A DNA stretch of 64,000 bases from Buchananella hordeovulneris (lineage in GTDB: Bacteria > Actinomycetota > Actinomycetes > Actinomycetales > Actinomycetaceae). This document shows positions 20,583 through 31,597 of this stretch, piece after piece. The stretch's first letter is position 1, and each line of letters starts with the position of its first letter. The notes beneath the pieces are model-generated. The model saw nothing but the letters and a program-made list of their open reading frames with translations. It had not been told where the DNA came from and searched no databases. The position numbers and the translations under genes are program-made. The stretch covers positions 1 to 64,000 of the forward strand of contig NZ_MQVS01000004.1 of assembly GCF_001907235.1 (NCBI RefSeq), read 5' to 3'.

Positions 20583-20684
20583 TGTGTAACATCTGTAACG
20601 GTTGAGAGGGTGTGATATTCCGAACTTGAAACGCTTCAGGGCGGTTTCGGCCCCGCGGCACGGCAAAATGCGGCTCGCCGCGCG

Positions 20685-22178
20685 CTAGTTCCTCGCCTGC
20701 GCCCGGGCCTGCCGCCGCCCGTGGGCCCCCAACCAGTGGGCCCGAATTTTCACGTCCGTCCCCCCGGTGCTGCGCGCGCGCCACTCGATAGAGCCAGCCA
20801 ACTCCCCCCGCACTAGCGTCTGCACGATCCGGGTGCCCAACCCCGAGCCAGAGGCGCCGGGGCTGATTCCCGCGCCGTCGTCCAACACGTGGATCTCCAG
20901 TTGCTCCTCATCGCGGGCGGCCGTCACCAGGATCTCCCCATCCCGATCGGCGAAGGCGTGCTCAACAGCGTTAGACACGAGCTCCGAGAGCACCACCGCG
21001 AGCGCGCTGGCGGCATCACCGTCCACCTGCCCAAAGCTTCCCTCAATGCGGGTGGTGACCGTGTGGTCCGAAGTTGCCACCGCCGCCGCCAGGCGCACGA
21101 TTCTCCCCACTACCTCATCGAAACTCACGCGGGTGTCGATGGTGTGCGACAGCGCCTCATGCACCATCGCAATCATCGTCACCCGGCGCTCGGCCTCCCC
21201 GAGGGCCTGCCGCACCTCGGAGTTATCGGAGCGCCGGGCTTGCAATCGCAGCAGCGCCGACACCGTCTGCAAATTGTTCTTCACCCGATGATGAATCTCG
21301 CGAATGGTGGCGTCCTTCGTCATCAACTCCCGTTCCCGATCCCGGATCTCGGTGATGTCGCGCACCAGCACCACGGCCCCCAGCCGCTCGGCCCCGTCCG
21401 TCAGCGGGATTGCCCGCAAAGACAAGTGCTGCCCCCGCGCCTCGACTTCCGTCCGCCAGGATGCGCGCCCCATCAGCACCACCGCCAGCGTCTCGTCGAC
21501 TTGGGTGTAGTCCTCCAGCGCGTTGGTGACGCACTCGGCCAGGACGGAATTGACGAGCGGGGAGCACACGCCCAACCGCGAGAATGCCGAAATAGCGTTG
21601 GGGCTGGCGTGCAACACCACCCCGTCGGTGTCTAGTCGCAAGACCCCGTCCACGACGCGCGGGCTGCCGCGCCGCAAACCCGGGCTTTCCTCACACGGGA
21701 AAGTGCCGGCCACGATCATGTCGCACAAAATCTCGGCCGCCTGCGACTTCCACAGTTGCTCCGAGGTGGGGGCGTGGGCGGCCCCCAGGTTGGTTTGCAT
21801 GGCCAGCACGGCGATGGTGCGGCCGTTGTGCCGCACCGGAATCAGCCGCTCCGCCACCGCGTAGGACCCGGTCCAGCGGGTATCCAACGGCCCGACGATC
21901 GCCCCCGTCTCCAGGGCCTCCACCAGGGTCTCGGCGCGCGCCGTCGGCTGGTGCCGTCCGATGAGGTCGTCAATGTGGACCGTCTGGCCGGTGGCGGGTC
22001 GACAGTGAGCAGCCACCACGAAACGCGACTCAGCGATAGGTAGCCACAACAACAGGTCCGAAGCAGACAGGTCTGCTAGCACCTGCCAGTCAGCGACCAG
22101 GCGATGCACCCAGACGGCGTCCTCTTGGGAAAATCGATCCGACATTGCAACGTGCAATATGTCATTTAAGTGCGGCAC
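20685..22178 (-). CDS. pdtaS: PdtaS-type cytosolic sensor histidine kinase
   Basis: The 497-residue soluble kinase has an N-terminal GAF-like domain (about 20-160), a PAS domain (about 175-290), a HisKA_2 dimerisation/phosphoacceptor domain (REIHHRVKNNLQTVSALLRL) and a HATPase domain (VVLSELVSNAVEHAF, HVLDDGAGIS, SGLGTRIV). This is the architecture of mycobacterial PdtaS, which signals to the antiterminator-type regulator PdtaR; no PdtaR gene is nearby. The GTG at 22178 was chosen because the first residues align with the known PdtaS N-terminus, although an ATG at 22145 is possible. It is divergent from the DUF2505 gene. Confidence 0.9.
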   Translation of the reverse strand: MPHLNDILHVAMSDRFSQEDAVWVHRLVADWQVLADLSASDLLLWLPIAESRFVVAAHCRPATGQTVHIDDLIGRHQPTARAETLVEALETGAIVGPLDTRWTGSYAVAERLIPVRHNGRTIAVLAMQTNLGAAHAPTSEQLWKSQAAEILCDMIVAGTFPCEESPGLRRGSPRVVDGVLRLDTDGVVLHASPNAISAFSRLGVCSPLVNSVLAECVTNALEDYTQVDETLAVVLMGRASWRTEVEARGQHLSLRAIPLTDGAERLGAVVLVRDITEIRDRERELMTKDATIREIHHRVKNNLQTVSALLRLQARRSDNSEVRQALGEAERRVTMIAMVHEALSHTIDTRVSFDEVVGRIVRLAAAVATSDHTVTTRIEGSFGQVDGDAASALAVVLSELVSNAVEHAFADRDGEILVTAARDEEQLEIHVLDDGAGISPGASGSGLGTRIVQTLVRGELAGSIEWRARSTGGTDVKIRAHWLGAHGRRQARAQARN

Positions 22179-22228
22179 GCTTGCTAGCCTATCGGGGTTT
22201 CATCAACACCCTAGTCTCGGGAGTTTCC

Positions 22229-22723
22229 ATGACAACGTTGTCCCACGCTGACGACTTCTCCGCTACCCCCGCCCGCCTGGGCGAGGTCCTGACTTCCCAG
22301 TCCCTGGTCGAGGCGCGCGCCGCCCTGGCCGGCGGAGACGTCGCCGTCCCCCAGGTGGAGGTGGCCGCCGACGGCTCCTCCCGCTTGGCCTTCACCGTGA
22401 GCCTCACCCCGGAGATGGCGCCGGAAAAGTTCCGCAAGTTCATCCCCGGCTCGCGCGACGTGCAGATCGAGGAGACCTGGTCCGCCCCCGGCGCGGACGG
22501 TAGCCGCACCGGCACGCTGCACGCGGTGATGGAAAAGCCGACGGTTTCGTTCCACGCCACGACCCGCATCGAGGCCACCGCCACCGGGTCTCGCCGAGTG
22601 ATCGACGGCGACCTGGAGGTCAAGATTCCGCTGTTGGGCGGAACGGTGGAGAAGCAGGCCGTGGCCCGGGTGCCGCGGGCCTTTGCCATGGACGCGGCCT
22701 TGGTGGAAAAGCTCCTGGGCTGA
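22229..22723 (+). CDS. DUF2505 family protein
   Basis: The predicted 164-residue protein resembles the actinobacterial DUF2505 family, a START/SRPBCC-like lipid-binding fold of unknown ligand. It has an N-terminal helix around residues 10-25, the segment KFIPGSRDVQIEETW, and a C-terminal helix ending in a conserved Leu/Gly tail. The ATG at 22229 follows CGGGAG; longer in-frame sequence overlaps the divergent pdtaS start. It is followed by a long hairpin, so it is probably monocistronic. Confidence 0.8.
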   Translation: MTTLSHADDFSATPARLGEVLTSQSLVEARAALAGGDVAVPQVEVAADGSSRLAFTVSLTPEMAPEKFRKFIPGSRDVQIEETWSAPGADGSRTGTLHAVMEKPTVSFHATTRIEATATGSRRVIDGDLEVKIPLLGGTVEKQAVARVPRAFAMDAALVEKLLG

Positions 22724-22731
22724 CCTGGGCT

Positions 22732-22768
22732 GGGCGGGGGGCGGCGTGCTGGCACGCGCCCCCCGCCC
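22732..22768. terminator. Long GC-rich hairpin between the DUF2505 and OsmC genes
   Basis: An inverted repeat pairs 22732-22743 with 22757-22768 perfectly and continues inwards with one bulge. It lies 8 bases after the DUF2505 stop and lacks a U tract. Termination of the upstream gene is the likely role. Confidence 0.6.
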
Positions 22769-22789
22769 GCTGCGTGTCACCATGGGGGC

Positions 22790-23215
22790 ATGACTGAACA
22801 ACACCCGGCCCTGTGGGCCACCCGCACAGGCAACCGCAGCTACGTTGGCCGCAACGAATCCGGCGCAGAGGTACAGATAGGCGATGGCCCCGGCCAGTTC
22901 ACTCCCGGCGAGCTGCTGAAGTTAGCGCTGGCCACCTGCCACACATTGTCGGCCGATCGTCGGTTTGCCCAGGCACTGGGCGAGGATTTCTCGGCCCACA
23001 TCGGGGTGGAATCCACCAAACCTGCCGACGAGAACCGCTACGACACCATCTCGATGGAGATGCTGACCGACCTGTCGGGCCTGGAGCCGACCGCGGAGGA
23101 GAATCTGCGGGGCCGTGTGGCGGCGGCTATCGAGAAGAACTGCACCATCGGCCACACCCTGCGCCACGGCGCCGAGTATTCGTTCCGGCTGGTCGACGAA
23201 GCTGCCGCAGACTAA
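22790..23215 (+). CDS. OsmC-family peroxiredoxin-like protein
   Basis: At 141 residues this is a full OsmC/Ohr-fold domain. The two redox cysteines of the family are visible, one in [13 protein letters not shown] and one in [13 protein letters not shown]. Such proteins reduce organic hydroperoxides with thiol cofactors in the cytosol. A 10-base gap separates it from thyA, so the two are probably co-transcribed with folA. The substrate is not predictable from the sequence. Confidence 0.88.
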   Translation: MTEQHPALWATRTGNRSYVGRNESGAEVQIGDGPGQFTPGELLKLALATCHTLSADRRFAQALGEDFSAHIGVESTKPADENRYDTISMEMLTDLSGLEPTAEENLRGRVAAAIEKNCTIGHTLRHGAEYSFRLVDEAAAD

Positions 23216-23225
23216 GGAGACAGTT

Positions 23226-24026
23226 ATGCCTGCCCGTCCCGCCTACGAGGCGCTGCTCGCTGAGGTGTTGGAGCACGGAGTAACCAAGACTGATCGCACT
23301 GGCACCGGCACGCGTTCCCTCTTCGGGCGCCAACTGCGCTACGACCTGGGGCAACATTTTCCGCTGATAACCACCAAACGGGTCTTCCTGCGCGGGGTGG
23401 TGGAGGAGCTTTTGTGGTTCCTGCGGGGGGAAGGCAACGTCACCTCCCTGCAAGAAAAGAACGTGCACATTTGGGACGAGTGGGCGGCCGCTGACGGCGA
23501 TGTTGGCCCCATCTACGGCGTGCAGTGGCGCAGCTGGCCGACCCGCGATGCGCACTCCCGCGACCAGATTGCCGAGATGCTGCACCTGCTGCGAACCGAT
23601 CCCGATTCGCGGCGGATGCTGGTCTCGGCCTGGAACGTCGCCGAGCTGGACCAAATGGCTCTGGCACCGTGCCACGCCTTCTTCCAGCTGTACGTCGCCA
23701 ACGGCCGCCTCTCGCTCCAGGTGTATCAACGTTCCGCGGACCTTTTCCTCGGAGTGCCCTTCAATTTGGCCTCGTACGCGCTGCTGACCCACATGCTGGC
23801 CCAGCAGGCCGACCTGCAGGTGGGGGACCTGGTCTGGACGGGCGGCGACTGCCACATCTACGCCAATCACGTCGATCAGGTCACCGAGCAGTTGCGCCGC
23901 GAGCCGTATCCCTTCCCCCAGTTGCGGCTCCGGCGCGCCGCCAGCATTGACGACTACACCGCCGCCGACGTCGAAGTGCTCGGCTACCGCCACCACCCCG
24001 CGATCAGCGCGCCGATCGCCGTATGA
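23226..24026 (+). CDS. thyA: Thymidylate synthase
   Basis: The 266-residue ThyA-type enzyme methylates dUMP with 5,10-methylene-tetrahydrofolate. The catalytic Cys149 lies in [13 protein letters not shown]. Also visible are the phosphate-binding Arg in [31 protein letters not shown], and the C-terminal segment with [10 protein letters not shown]. The ATG follows AAGGAGACAGTT. The stop overlaps the folA ATG by 4 bases. ThyA oxidises the folate cofactor, so coupling to dihydrofolate reductase is functionally logical. Confidence 0.97.
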   Translation: MPARPAYEALLAEVLEHGVTKTDRTGTGTRSLFGRQLRYDLGQHFPLITTKRVFLRGVVEELLWFLRGEGNVTSLQEKNVHIWDEWAAADGDVGPIYGVQWRSWPTRDAHSRDQIAEMLHLLRTDPDSRRMLVSAWNVAELDQMALAPCHAFFQLYVANGRLSLQVYQRSADLFLGVPFNLASYALLTHMLAQQADLQVGDLVWTGGDCHIYANHVDQVTEQLRREPYPFPQLRLRRAASIDDYTAADVEVLGYRHHPAISAPIAV

Positions 24027-24565
24027 GCGGCGGGCTGGTGCGCGCCATCTGGGCGCAGGATCGGGGCGGTGTCATTGGGGCGGCCGGCGACATGCTGTGG
24101 CGGGTGCCCGCGGACTTTCGCTTTTTTCGCACCTCCACCCTCGGCGGGGTGCTGGTGCTCGGGCGGGTAACGTACGAGTCGATCGGGGGCGTGCTGGACG
24201 GGCGCGAGATGGTGGTCATCACCTCTCAGTCCGCCTACCGTGCCCCCGGCGCGCACGTGGTGCCCGATCTGGCTAGCGCGCTGGCCACCGCTAGGCAGCT
24301 GGCGCCCGCGGCCCCCACCGGGCAGGTGTGGATCGCGGGCGGCGGGACGATCTACCAGGCCGCGCTGCCGTTCACCGATGAATGCGTGGTGACCACCATC
24401 GACCTGGATGTGCGCTCCGATCCGACGCGGCAGGTGGCCGACGCGGCCCTCGTCTATGCGCCGCCCTTGCCTGCCGCGCAGTGGCAGCCGGTGCAGGCTG
24501 ACCCGCAGTGGCGGCCGCGCTCAGGCGATGCCCGCTGGCGGGTGACCACCTACCGGCGCCGCTGA
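24023..24565 (+). CDS. folA: Dihydrofolate reductase
   Basis: The 180-residue enzyme regenerates tetrahydrofolate with NADPH. Recognisable parts are the N-terminal [20 protein letters not shown] with the substrate-side residues, the [20 protein letters not shown] cofactor block, and [15 protein letters not shown]. Its start is coupled to thyA. Its last 16 bases overlap, tail to tail, the 3' end of the CpaE-like gene on the other strand, leaving no room for a terminator between them. Confidence 0.95.
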   Translation: MSGGLVRAIWAQDRGGVIGAAGDMLWRVPADFRFFRTSTLGGVLVLGRVTYESIGGVLDGREMVVITSQSAYRAPGAHVVPDLASALATARQLAPAAPTGQVWIAGGGTIYQAALPFTDECVVTTIDLDVRSDPTRQVADAALVYAPPLPAAQWQPVQADPQWRPRSGDARWRVTTYRRR

Positions 24566-25812
24566 TGGCGCCGCACCCGGCGACCGCGCGGGGCTAGGGG
24601 GACGGCAGCCAGGGGACTATGGGCGAGACACACATCCACCAGGGCCTCGACGTTGGCCACCATGCCGTGCGAGTTGCTGCTGCGCACCGGCTGGCCCCGC
24701 ATGAGGGCAGCGTCGCAGCCCTCGCGATCCTCGCAGATAGTGACGATCTCGGGCAGGGCGGTGTAGCGGCGGGCAATTGCCTCCACCTCCGCGTGCGGGT
24801 GGCGACCGGCGAGGGTGGGGCGCACCCGGTTTATGGCGCCGACGAGGCGCACCGGTGCGGCGAGTAGCTGATAGTCCTCCAGGTCTTTGGTCGCGTGCAC
24901 CAGACGGCGCAGACCCACGGGGTCGCCCGCTCCCACGAGCACCACGACGTCGGCCGCCTGGAGAGCTGCCAGCGTGGCGTCATCGCGGGTAGATCCAAAC
25001 CCATCGCTGCCTGGCTCCGCCAGGCCACCGGGCAGGTCCAGCACGACAACGTCGTAAATCTGGGCCGCGATCTCCAGCACGCTGGCAAGGGCCGCGCCGG
25101 GGGCTTCCCGCCACCGATCGGCCCGCGTAAGGCCGGGCAGTAGCTCCCAGTTTTCGGCCAGGCGGACGGCCATTTCCGGCAGGTTTTGGGCAGTGAGGCG
25201 GCCGTGGGCGGCGTATCGGCAGGCGACAGCCACCGCCGAGGTCTCCTCCAGCAAACCGAGGCTCTGGGCCAGGCACGGCCCGAAGGTGTCGGCGTCAACC
25301 AGGAGCGTGCGGTGCCCGCGAGCAGCGACGGCCGCCGCCGTCTCGATCGCCAATACTGTGCGTCCGGGCGCCCCCGCCCCCGACCAGAAGGCGATGGTCA
25401 GTCCGGCCCCGACCGCCGGGGCACTGGCCTGCTCGATCTGGGCCACCAGCTCCACGGGCACGGTAGGCCGTCCGCCGCTCTCCCGTTCCAGAACCGCCAC
25501 CACGCTGCTGGGCGGCGCGTCGGTAGTGGTGACCGCCACCCCCAGGGCGTGGGCTCGACCGGTCTGTCCCGGCGGGGCGTTGAGCACCACCCGAACCTGG
25601 TGTTTTTTGAGGTCGGCCAGGGTGGCGGCGTCCACCCCCTCCTGTTCCAGGTCCAGGAGCGCGATGTCGCCGTGCCCGGCAGCCGCTGCGGCCAACAGCT
25701 CTGGCAGATCCGCGCACCGCCGTGCCACCACCAGCTGGGGGCTCTCTTCGATGGCGCGCACGAGCGCTGCCTCGCCGGGGCCTTGGACGGCCAGCAGGAC
25801 TCGGGCGCTCAC
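24550..25812 (-). CDS. CpaE/MinD-like P-loop protein
   Basis: The predicted 420-residue protein has an N-terminal receiver-like domain (about 4-110) and a C-terminal MinD/ParA-fold domain. The Walker A-like loop SGAGAPGRT (144-152) lacks both lysines of the deviant MinD motif, with Arg151 at the P-loop position. TLLVDADTFGP and VVVLDLPGG represent the Walker A' and Walker B regions. Such proteins place pilus or secretion machinery in CpaE systems, but no Tad genes are nearby. The GTG at 25812 overlaps the upstream SAF-gene stop by 4 bases; the longer ORF extends through that gene and is rejected. The function in this organism is unknown. Confidence 0.8.
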   Translation of the reverse strand: MSARVLLAVQGPGEAALVRAIEESPQLVVARRCADLPELLAAAAAGHGDIALLDLEQEGVDAATLADLKKHQVRVVLNAPPGQTGRAHALGVAVTTTDAPPSSVVAVLERESGGRPTVPVELVAQIEQASAPAVGAGLTIAFWSGAGAPGRTVLAIETAAAVAARGHRTLLVDADTFGPCLAQSLGLLEETSAVAVACRYAAHGRLTAQNLPEMAVRLAENWELLPGLTRADRWREAPGAALASVLEIAAQIYDVVVLDLPGGLAEPGSDGFGSTRDDATLAALQAADVVVLVGAGDPVGLRRLVHATKDLEDYQLLAAPVRLVGAINRVRPTLAGRHPHAEVEAIARRYTALPEIVTICEDREGCDAALMRGQPVRSSNSHGMVANVEALVDVCLAHSPLAAVPLAPRGRRVRRHQRRR

Positions 25813-26432
25813 TGTTGGCCCGTCGGGACGATGGTCAACGTCCCCTTTTGTGCCACCGCTGCCAGGATATTGGGCACCGTCTCCCGCGGCACCACCAGTT
25901 CCACCGCCGTCCCGCGCCGCACTAGCCCCAGGCCGGCTTCGTCGTCTGCGATGCGGGCGATCGTCAAAGACTCCGCGATCAACGCGGGGGTCGGTGCCTG
26001 CCCAGACTCCACCGGCGCCCCCGCGGCAGTGGCCCACAGCTCCACCACGGCACCGGGCTGGGCGGAGGCAGGCAGGGTGCCCTCCACCGGCACCACCACC
26101 CGGCGCCATCTTCCGGCGCCTTCCGCTTCGATCGCGCCATTTGCGAGCAGTTCGCCCTGCTCGATGGTGCGCCTGGCTACTGCCCGCTCCGGGAGCGCCG
26201 TGGCATAGGCGTCGGCAGCGCTGCCCAAGTTGGCGTTGACGGGCACGAAATCGGCCGCCTGCACTGCGGCCCCCACCTCGACGGTGCGCGTGGCGACGTA
26301 GAAGGTGGTGCTGGCAGTGGCGTTGCCCACGACCAGTGCCCCGGCGGCCACCGAAACAGCAATCAAAAGCACCCCCATAATGAAACGAGGATCGCCCCAG
26401 CTGGGCCGCCTATATCTTTGCGCTTGGCTCAC
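25809..26432 (-). CDS. SAF-domain (CpaB/FlgA-like) membrane-anchored protein
   Basis: The predicted 207-residue protein has one N-terminal membrane helix (about 18-38), a SAF domain (about 45-110) that resembles pilus-assembly CpaB, and a second beta-rich domain. It would lie outside the membrane. The GTG at 26432 is preceded by GGAAGG; an upstream TTG would add seven residues. It is translationally coupled to the CpaE-like gene, and the CpaB-CpaE pairing recalls Tad pilus systems although no other pilus gene is present. Confidence 0.82.
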   Translation of the reverse strand: MSQAQRYRRPSWGDPRFIMGVLLIAVSVAAGALVVGNATASTTFYVATRTVEVGAAVQAADFVPVNANLGSAADAYATALPERAVARRTIEQGELLANGAIEAEGAGRWRRVVVPVEGTLPASAQPGAVVELWATAAGAPVESGQAPTPALIAESLTIARIADDEAGLGLVRRGTAVELVVPRETVPNILAAVAQKGTLTIVPTGQQ

Positions 26433-26557
26433 ATTCACCCTTCCATAATGCAAAAAATCCGCCGCGTCCGGACGCTATCCACAGGGGGCAATAATGGTTA
26501 TCCACAAGCAGACAGGCGGTTGGCAAAACCGGGCCAGCCAGTGCGATAATCGGGGAC

Positions 26558-26779
26558 ATGACACGTAGGTTCTTGTCGATTGCGGACGTCTGCGAGCAAC
26601 TGGGCGTCACCTCCTCCGCCGTGCGCGGCATGCTGCACAGTGGTGAGCTCCTGGGCATCCAGGTGGGCGGGAAGGGGACCTGGCGCATCGAGGAGAGCGA
26701 GTTGGATGCTTATATCCAGCGGGCTTACGCCACGCAACGCGAACGCATTGCCTCCAAGGGCAGCTCTAAAGCGCAGTGA
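26558..26779 (+). CDS. Excisionase-family helix-turn-helix DNA-binding protein
   Basis: The 73-residue protein is essentially one winged helix-turn-helix (MerR/excisionase type). It has FLSIADVCEQLGVTSSAVRG as the recognition region, GELLGIQVGGKGTWRIEESE as the wing, and a polar helical tail. BldC and Rv0500A are of this general kind. It is divergent from the SAF gene and convergent with the next hypothetical gene, overlapping it by 14 bases. It could regulate either neighbour; there is no integrase nearby, so an excision role is unlikely. Confidence 0.85.
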   Translation: MTRRFLSIADVCEQLGVTSSAVRGMLHSGELLGIQVGGKGTWRIEESELDAYIQRAYATQRERIASKGSSKAQ

Positions 26780-27269
26780 CATAGTCGACCTGCCGGGTGG
26801 AGACGGTGAGGATGCCGTTATCGGCCCGGAGGTCTAGAACATCTGCCCCCACATTAACTAGCAGCCCGGCGTAGGTTCCGGCGGCCTTGACAATGACGCG
26901 GCGCCGCGCACGCGCCAGCTGCCGCGCATAGAAACCCAGCGTCCGCTTGGCGGAAACTCCCCCCAAGTCACTGGCACTCATCTTTAAGCCGGTAACGGCG
27001 GTTATCCGGGGAACTTGCACGTAGTGCACCCGCGTCGTTTCTTCGAGCACCAACACGTTTTTGCCGGCTTCCTGCACGCACCCAGTCAGACGCGCCCCAT
27101 CCGAAAATACGCAGCCCACCGCCAGCCCCTGCGCTGCACACAGGCGCTGCGCTAAGGCCACCGTGGCCCGCTCCGCCTCAGCCAGTTCCGCCGCTTCCTG
27201 TGCCAGCCCAGCGCGCTCGACCGCTTCCAGCCGCGAGGCCAGATCTGCCAGGAAGAACTCAAGGTCCAT
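26766..27269 (-). CDS. Conserved-looking hypothetical protein
   Basis: The 167-residue soluble protein was not assigned to a named family. Residues 1-45 look helical and Glu/Ala-rich, possibly a coiled coil. Residues about 50-90 form alternating hydrophobic strands (VGCVFSDGARLTGCV, NVLVLEE), suggestive of a small Sm- or SH3-like barrel. A basic helix (FYARQLARARRR) and a final beta-rich section follow. The stop overlaps the HTH gene's end by 14 bases. Codon use is like that of its neighbours, which supports coding. The function is unknown. Confidence 0.7.
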   Translation of the reverse strand: MDLEFFLADLASRLEAVERAGLAQEAAELAEAERATVALAQRLCAAQGLAVGCVFSDGARLTGCVQEAGKNVLVLEETTRVHYVQVPRITAVTGLKMSASDLGGVSAKRTLGFYARQLARARRRVIVKAAGTYAGLLVNVGADVLDLRADNGILTVSTRQVDYVTAL

Positions 27270-27367
27270 GCCCGCACCCTACTCGCCTGTGCCCGGGTGC
27301 GCGCCGGATACGCACCCGCAAGTACCGCGCAGTTCGCCTCGGTTATGCACAGTTCGCGCCACTCCTC

Positions 27368-27396
27368 TTGACATCGCCGCGGTTAGCCATGACCCT
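27368..27396 (+). promoter_or_regulatory. Possible promoter for the LysM gene
   Basis: A perfect TTGACA at 27368-27373 is followed after 17 bases by GACCCT, a weak -10. It is the only consensus -35 in the 170-base divergent gap and lies about 45 bases before the LysM ATG. Confidence 0.3.
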
Positions 27397-27409
27397 AGTC
27401 ACAAAAACC

Positions 27410-27429
27410 GACACGAACTGACACGAACT
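27410..27429. repeat. Perfect tandem 10-base repeat in the LysM gene leader
   Basis: GACACGAACT is repeated exactly twice without spacer, ending 10 bases before the ATG and overlapping the region just ahead of the ribosome-binding AGGGGA. It could be an operator or a translational control element; no match to a known site was recognised. Confidence 0.4.
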
Positions 27430-27439
27430 AGGGGAAAAG

Positions 27440-28183
27440 ATGCCAACGGTCCGCTGGCTGTCTGCCACGCCACCCCAGCAAAGCCACCCGCCGCTGCCGG
27501 TGCTGGTCGTGGCCAGCGGCGGCACGCTGTTGGCCAGCATGACCCTAGGAAGTCTCGCCGCTGTCGGTACCTATCGCAGCTGGCAGAACCTGCCTCCCCA
27601 TTGGTGGGATGCCACCGCGTCCGAGAGCCTCATCAGCGAGGTGTTGTCCCTGGTGCTGGGGGCCAGTGGGGTGGCGCTAGCCGCCTGGTACTGCGTGAGC
27701 TGCCTGCTCCTGCTGCTGGCGGGACTAACCAGATCGCAGCGACTCGCCCAGGTTGTGCGGCACTGGGGAGCCCCATTCCTCCGCCGCCTGGCCCGCGGCT
27801 TCACGGCCGGCACGCTGGCCACCGCCACCTGGCTAACTCCCGCCCTGGCGCTGCCCGGGGTCCCGGAACCCCCCGACCCAATACCTGCCCTCACCTGGCC
27901 GCTCACTGCGCCGCCCAGTTCCACGGCTCCGACCCTCACCTGGCCAACCACCTCTCCCCCGCCCACCCCGCCCACGTCTTGCCCCCCGGCCCGCCACCTG
28001 GTCCAGCCAGGGGACAGCCTGTGGCACATCGCGGCCCAGTACCTGCCCGCCACCGCCACCCCCACCGAGATAGATGCTGCGTGGCGCTTGGTATACGCCG
28101 CTAATGCGGCCCAGATCGGCCCTGACCCCGACTTCCTGCTGCCAGGGCACACCCTGACCATCCCGAAGGAGCTCACCCCATGA
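27440..28183 (+). CDS. LysM-domain membrane protein
   Basis: The 247-residue protein has two membrane helices (about 20-46 and 56-95) and a Pro/Thr/Ser-rich linker. It ends with a LysM domain (LVQPGDSLWHIAAQYLP ... YAANAAQIGPDPDFLLPGHT) that would bind peptidoglycan sugars outside the cell. Related proteins next to the Rv3235-like gene are common in actinobacteria. The ATG follows AGGGGAAAAG. The stop overlaps the next gene by 4 bases, making a two-gene operon. The role in wall organisation is inferred. Confidence 0.85.
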   Translation: MPTVRWLSATPPQQSHPPLPVLVVASGGTLLASMTLGSLAAVGTYRSWQNLPPHWWDATASESLISEVLSLVLGASGVALAAWYCVSCLLLLLAGLTRSQRLAQVVRHWGAPFLRRLARGFTAGTLATATWLTPALALPGVPEPPDPIPALTWPLTAPPSSTAPTLTWPTTSPPPTPPTSCPPARHLVQPGDSLWHIAAQYLPATATPTEIDAAWRLVYAANAAQIGPDPDFLLPGHTLTIPKELTP

Positions 28184-28590
28184 CCGCCACCGCTGCCCGG
28201 CGCCCGCTGGCCCCCGTTACCGCTCCCGCCTCCCCGTTCCCCCGCCCGCGCCTGCGACCGCTGCCGGAACCCGGCCCGTGGGCAGCTGCGCTGGCCAAAT
28301 GTTGCCTGGAGGCCATAATCGGCGTGCGTGACGTGCACCAGCTCAGCCGCTGGCTCACCCCCCGGCTCTTCACCGCCCTGGCGCGGCGCGCCGGCCTGAC
28401 TTACCGCATTCGCGGGGCCGCCGCCCCGGGCACCCAAGTGTTCGTGTTGTCGCACCACGTGTGTTCCCTCGACAGCGACACCCACGAGGTTTCCATTTCG
28501 CTGTCGGACGGCCACCGGGTGCGAGCCGTCGCGGTGCGGGTCGAGCTCTTCCACAGCCGGTGGCGCGCCACCGCCCTGGAGATCGGCTAA
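28180..28590 (+). CDS. Rv3235-family protein
   Basis: The 136-residue protein has a Pro/Arg/Ala-rich N-terminus (about 1-40). A globular part containing an amphipathic helix (VHQLSRWLTPRLFTALARRA) and beta strands ends with RVRAVAVRVELFHSRWRATA, the pattern of the Rv3235/DUF6459 family. Its function is unknown. In mycobacteria the relative also sits next to secA, and the family is linked to envelope genes. It is coupled to the LysM gene through an ATGA overlap and is convergent with secA. Confidence 0.78.
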   Translation: MTATAARRPLAPVTAPASPFPRPRLRPLPEPGPWAAALAKCCLEAIIGVRDVHQLSRWLTPRLFTALARRAGLTYRIRGAAAPGTQVFVLSHHVCSLDSDTHEVSISLSDGHRVRAVAVRVELFHSRWRATALEIG

Positions 28591-28636
28591 CTGGCCTACA
28601 GCAAAAGGGCCCGGCCCCTGGCCGAACCCTCCTGCA

Positions 28637-31426
<2,790 letters not shown>

Positions 31427-31552
31427 GGTTTCGCTCCTACCCCAGTTCGCGCGAGTTTCCTCGCTGGACACACCCATTACGGGCGCTGCCATCCTAGCCG
31501 CGCCGACCGCCCCGGTTGGCCTACCTTCGCGCCGGGCGTAGGTCACGCCGCA

Positions 31553-31588
31553 CCTGGGGGCGGCCACGAACCGGTGGCCGCCCCCAGG
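31553..31588 (-). terminator. Terminator after hpf
   Basis: A perfect 15-bp inverted repeat (31553-31567 with 31574-31588, 6-base loop) begins 9 bases past the hpf stop on the minus strand. There is no U tract, but the stem is the longest perfect one in the window. Confidence 0.7.
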
Positions 31589-31597
31589 CAGAGGTAG

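Noticed and set aside
25813-26109. Upstream extension of the CpaE-like ORF
   Set aside because: It runs through the SAF gene in another frame and is Gly/Arg-rich; the GTGA overlap at 25809-25812 gives a much better start.
26558-26779. Excisionase-like gene as evidence of a prophage or integrative element
   Set aside because: No integrase, attachment repeat, phage gene or composition shift is seen nearby; the family also includes ordinary regulators such as BldC.
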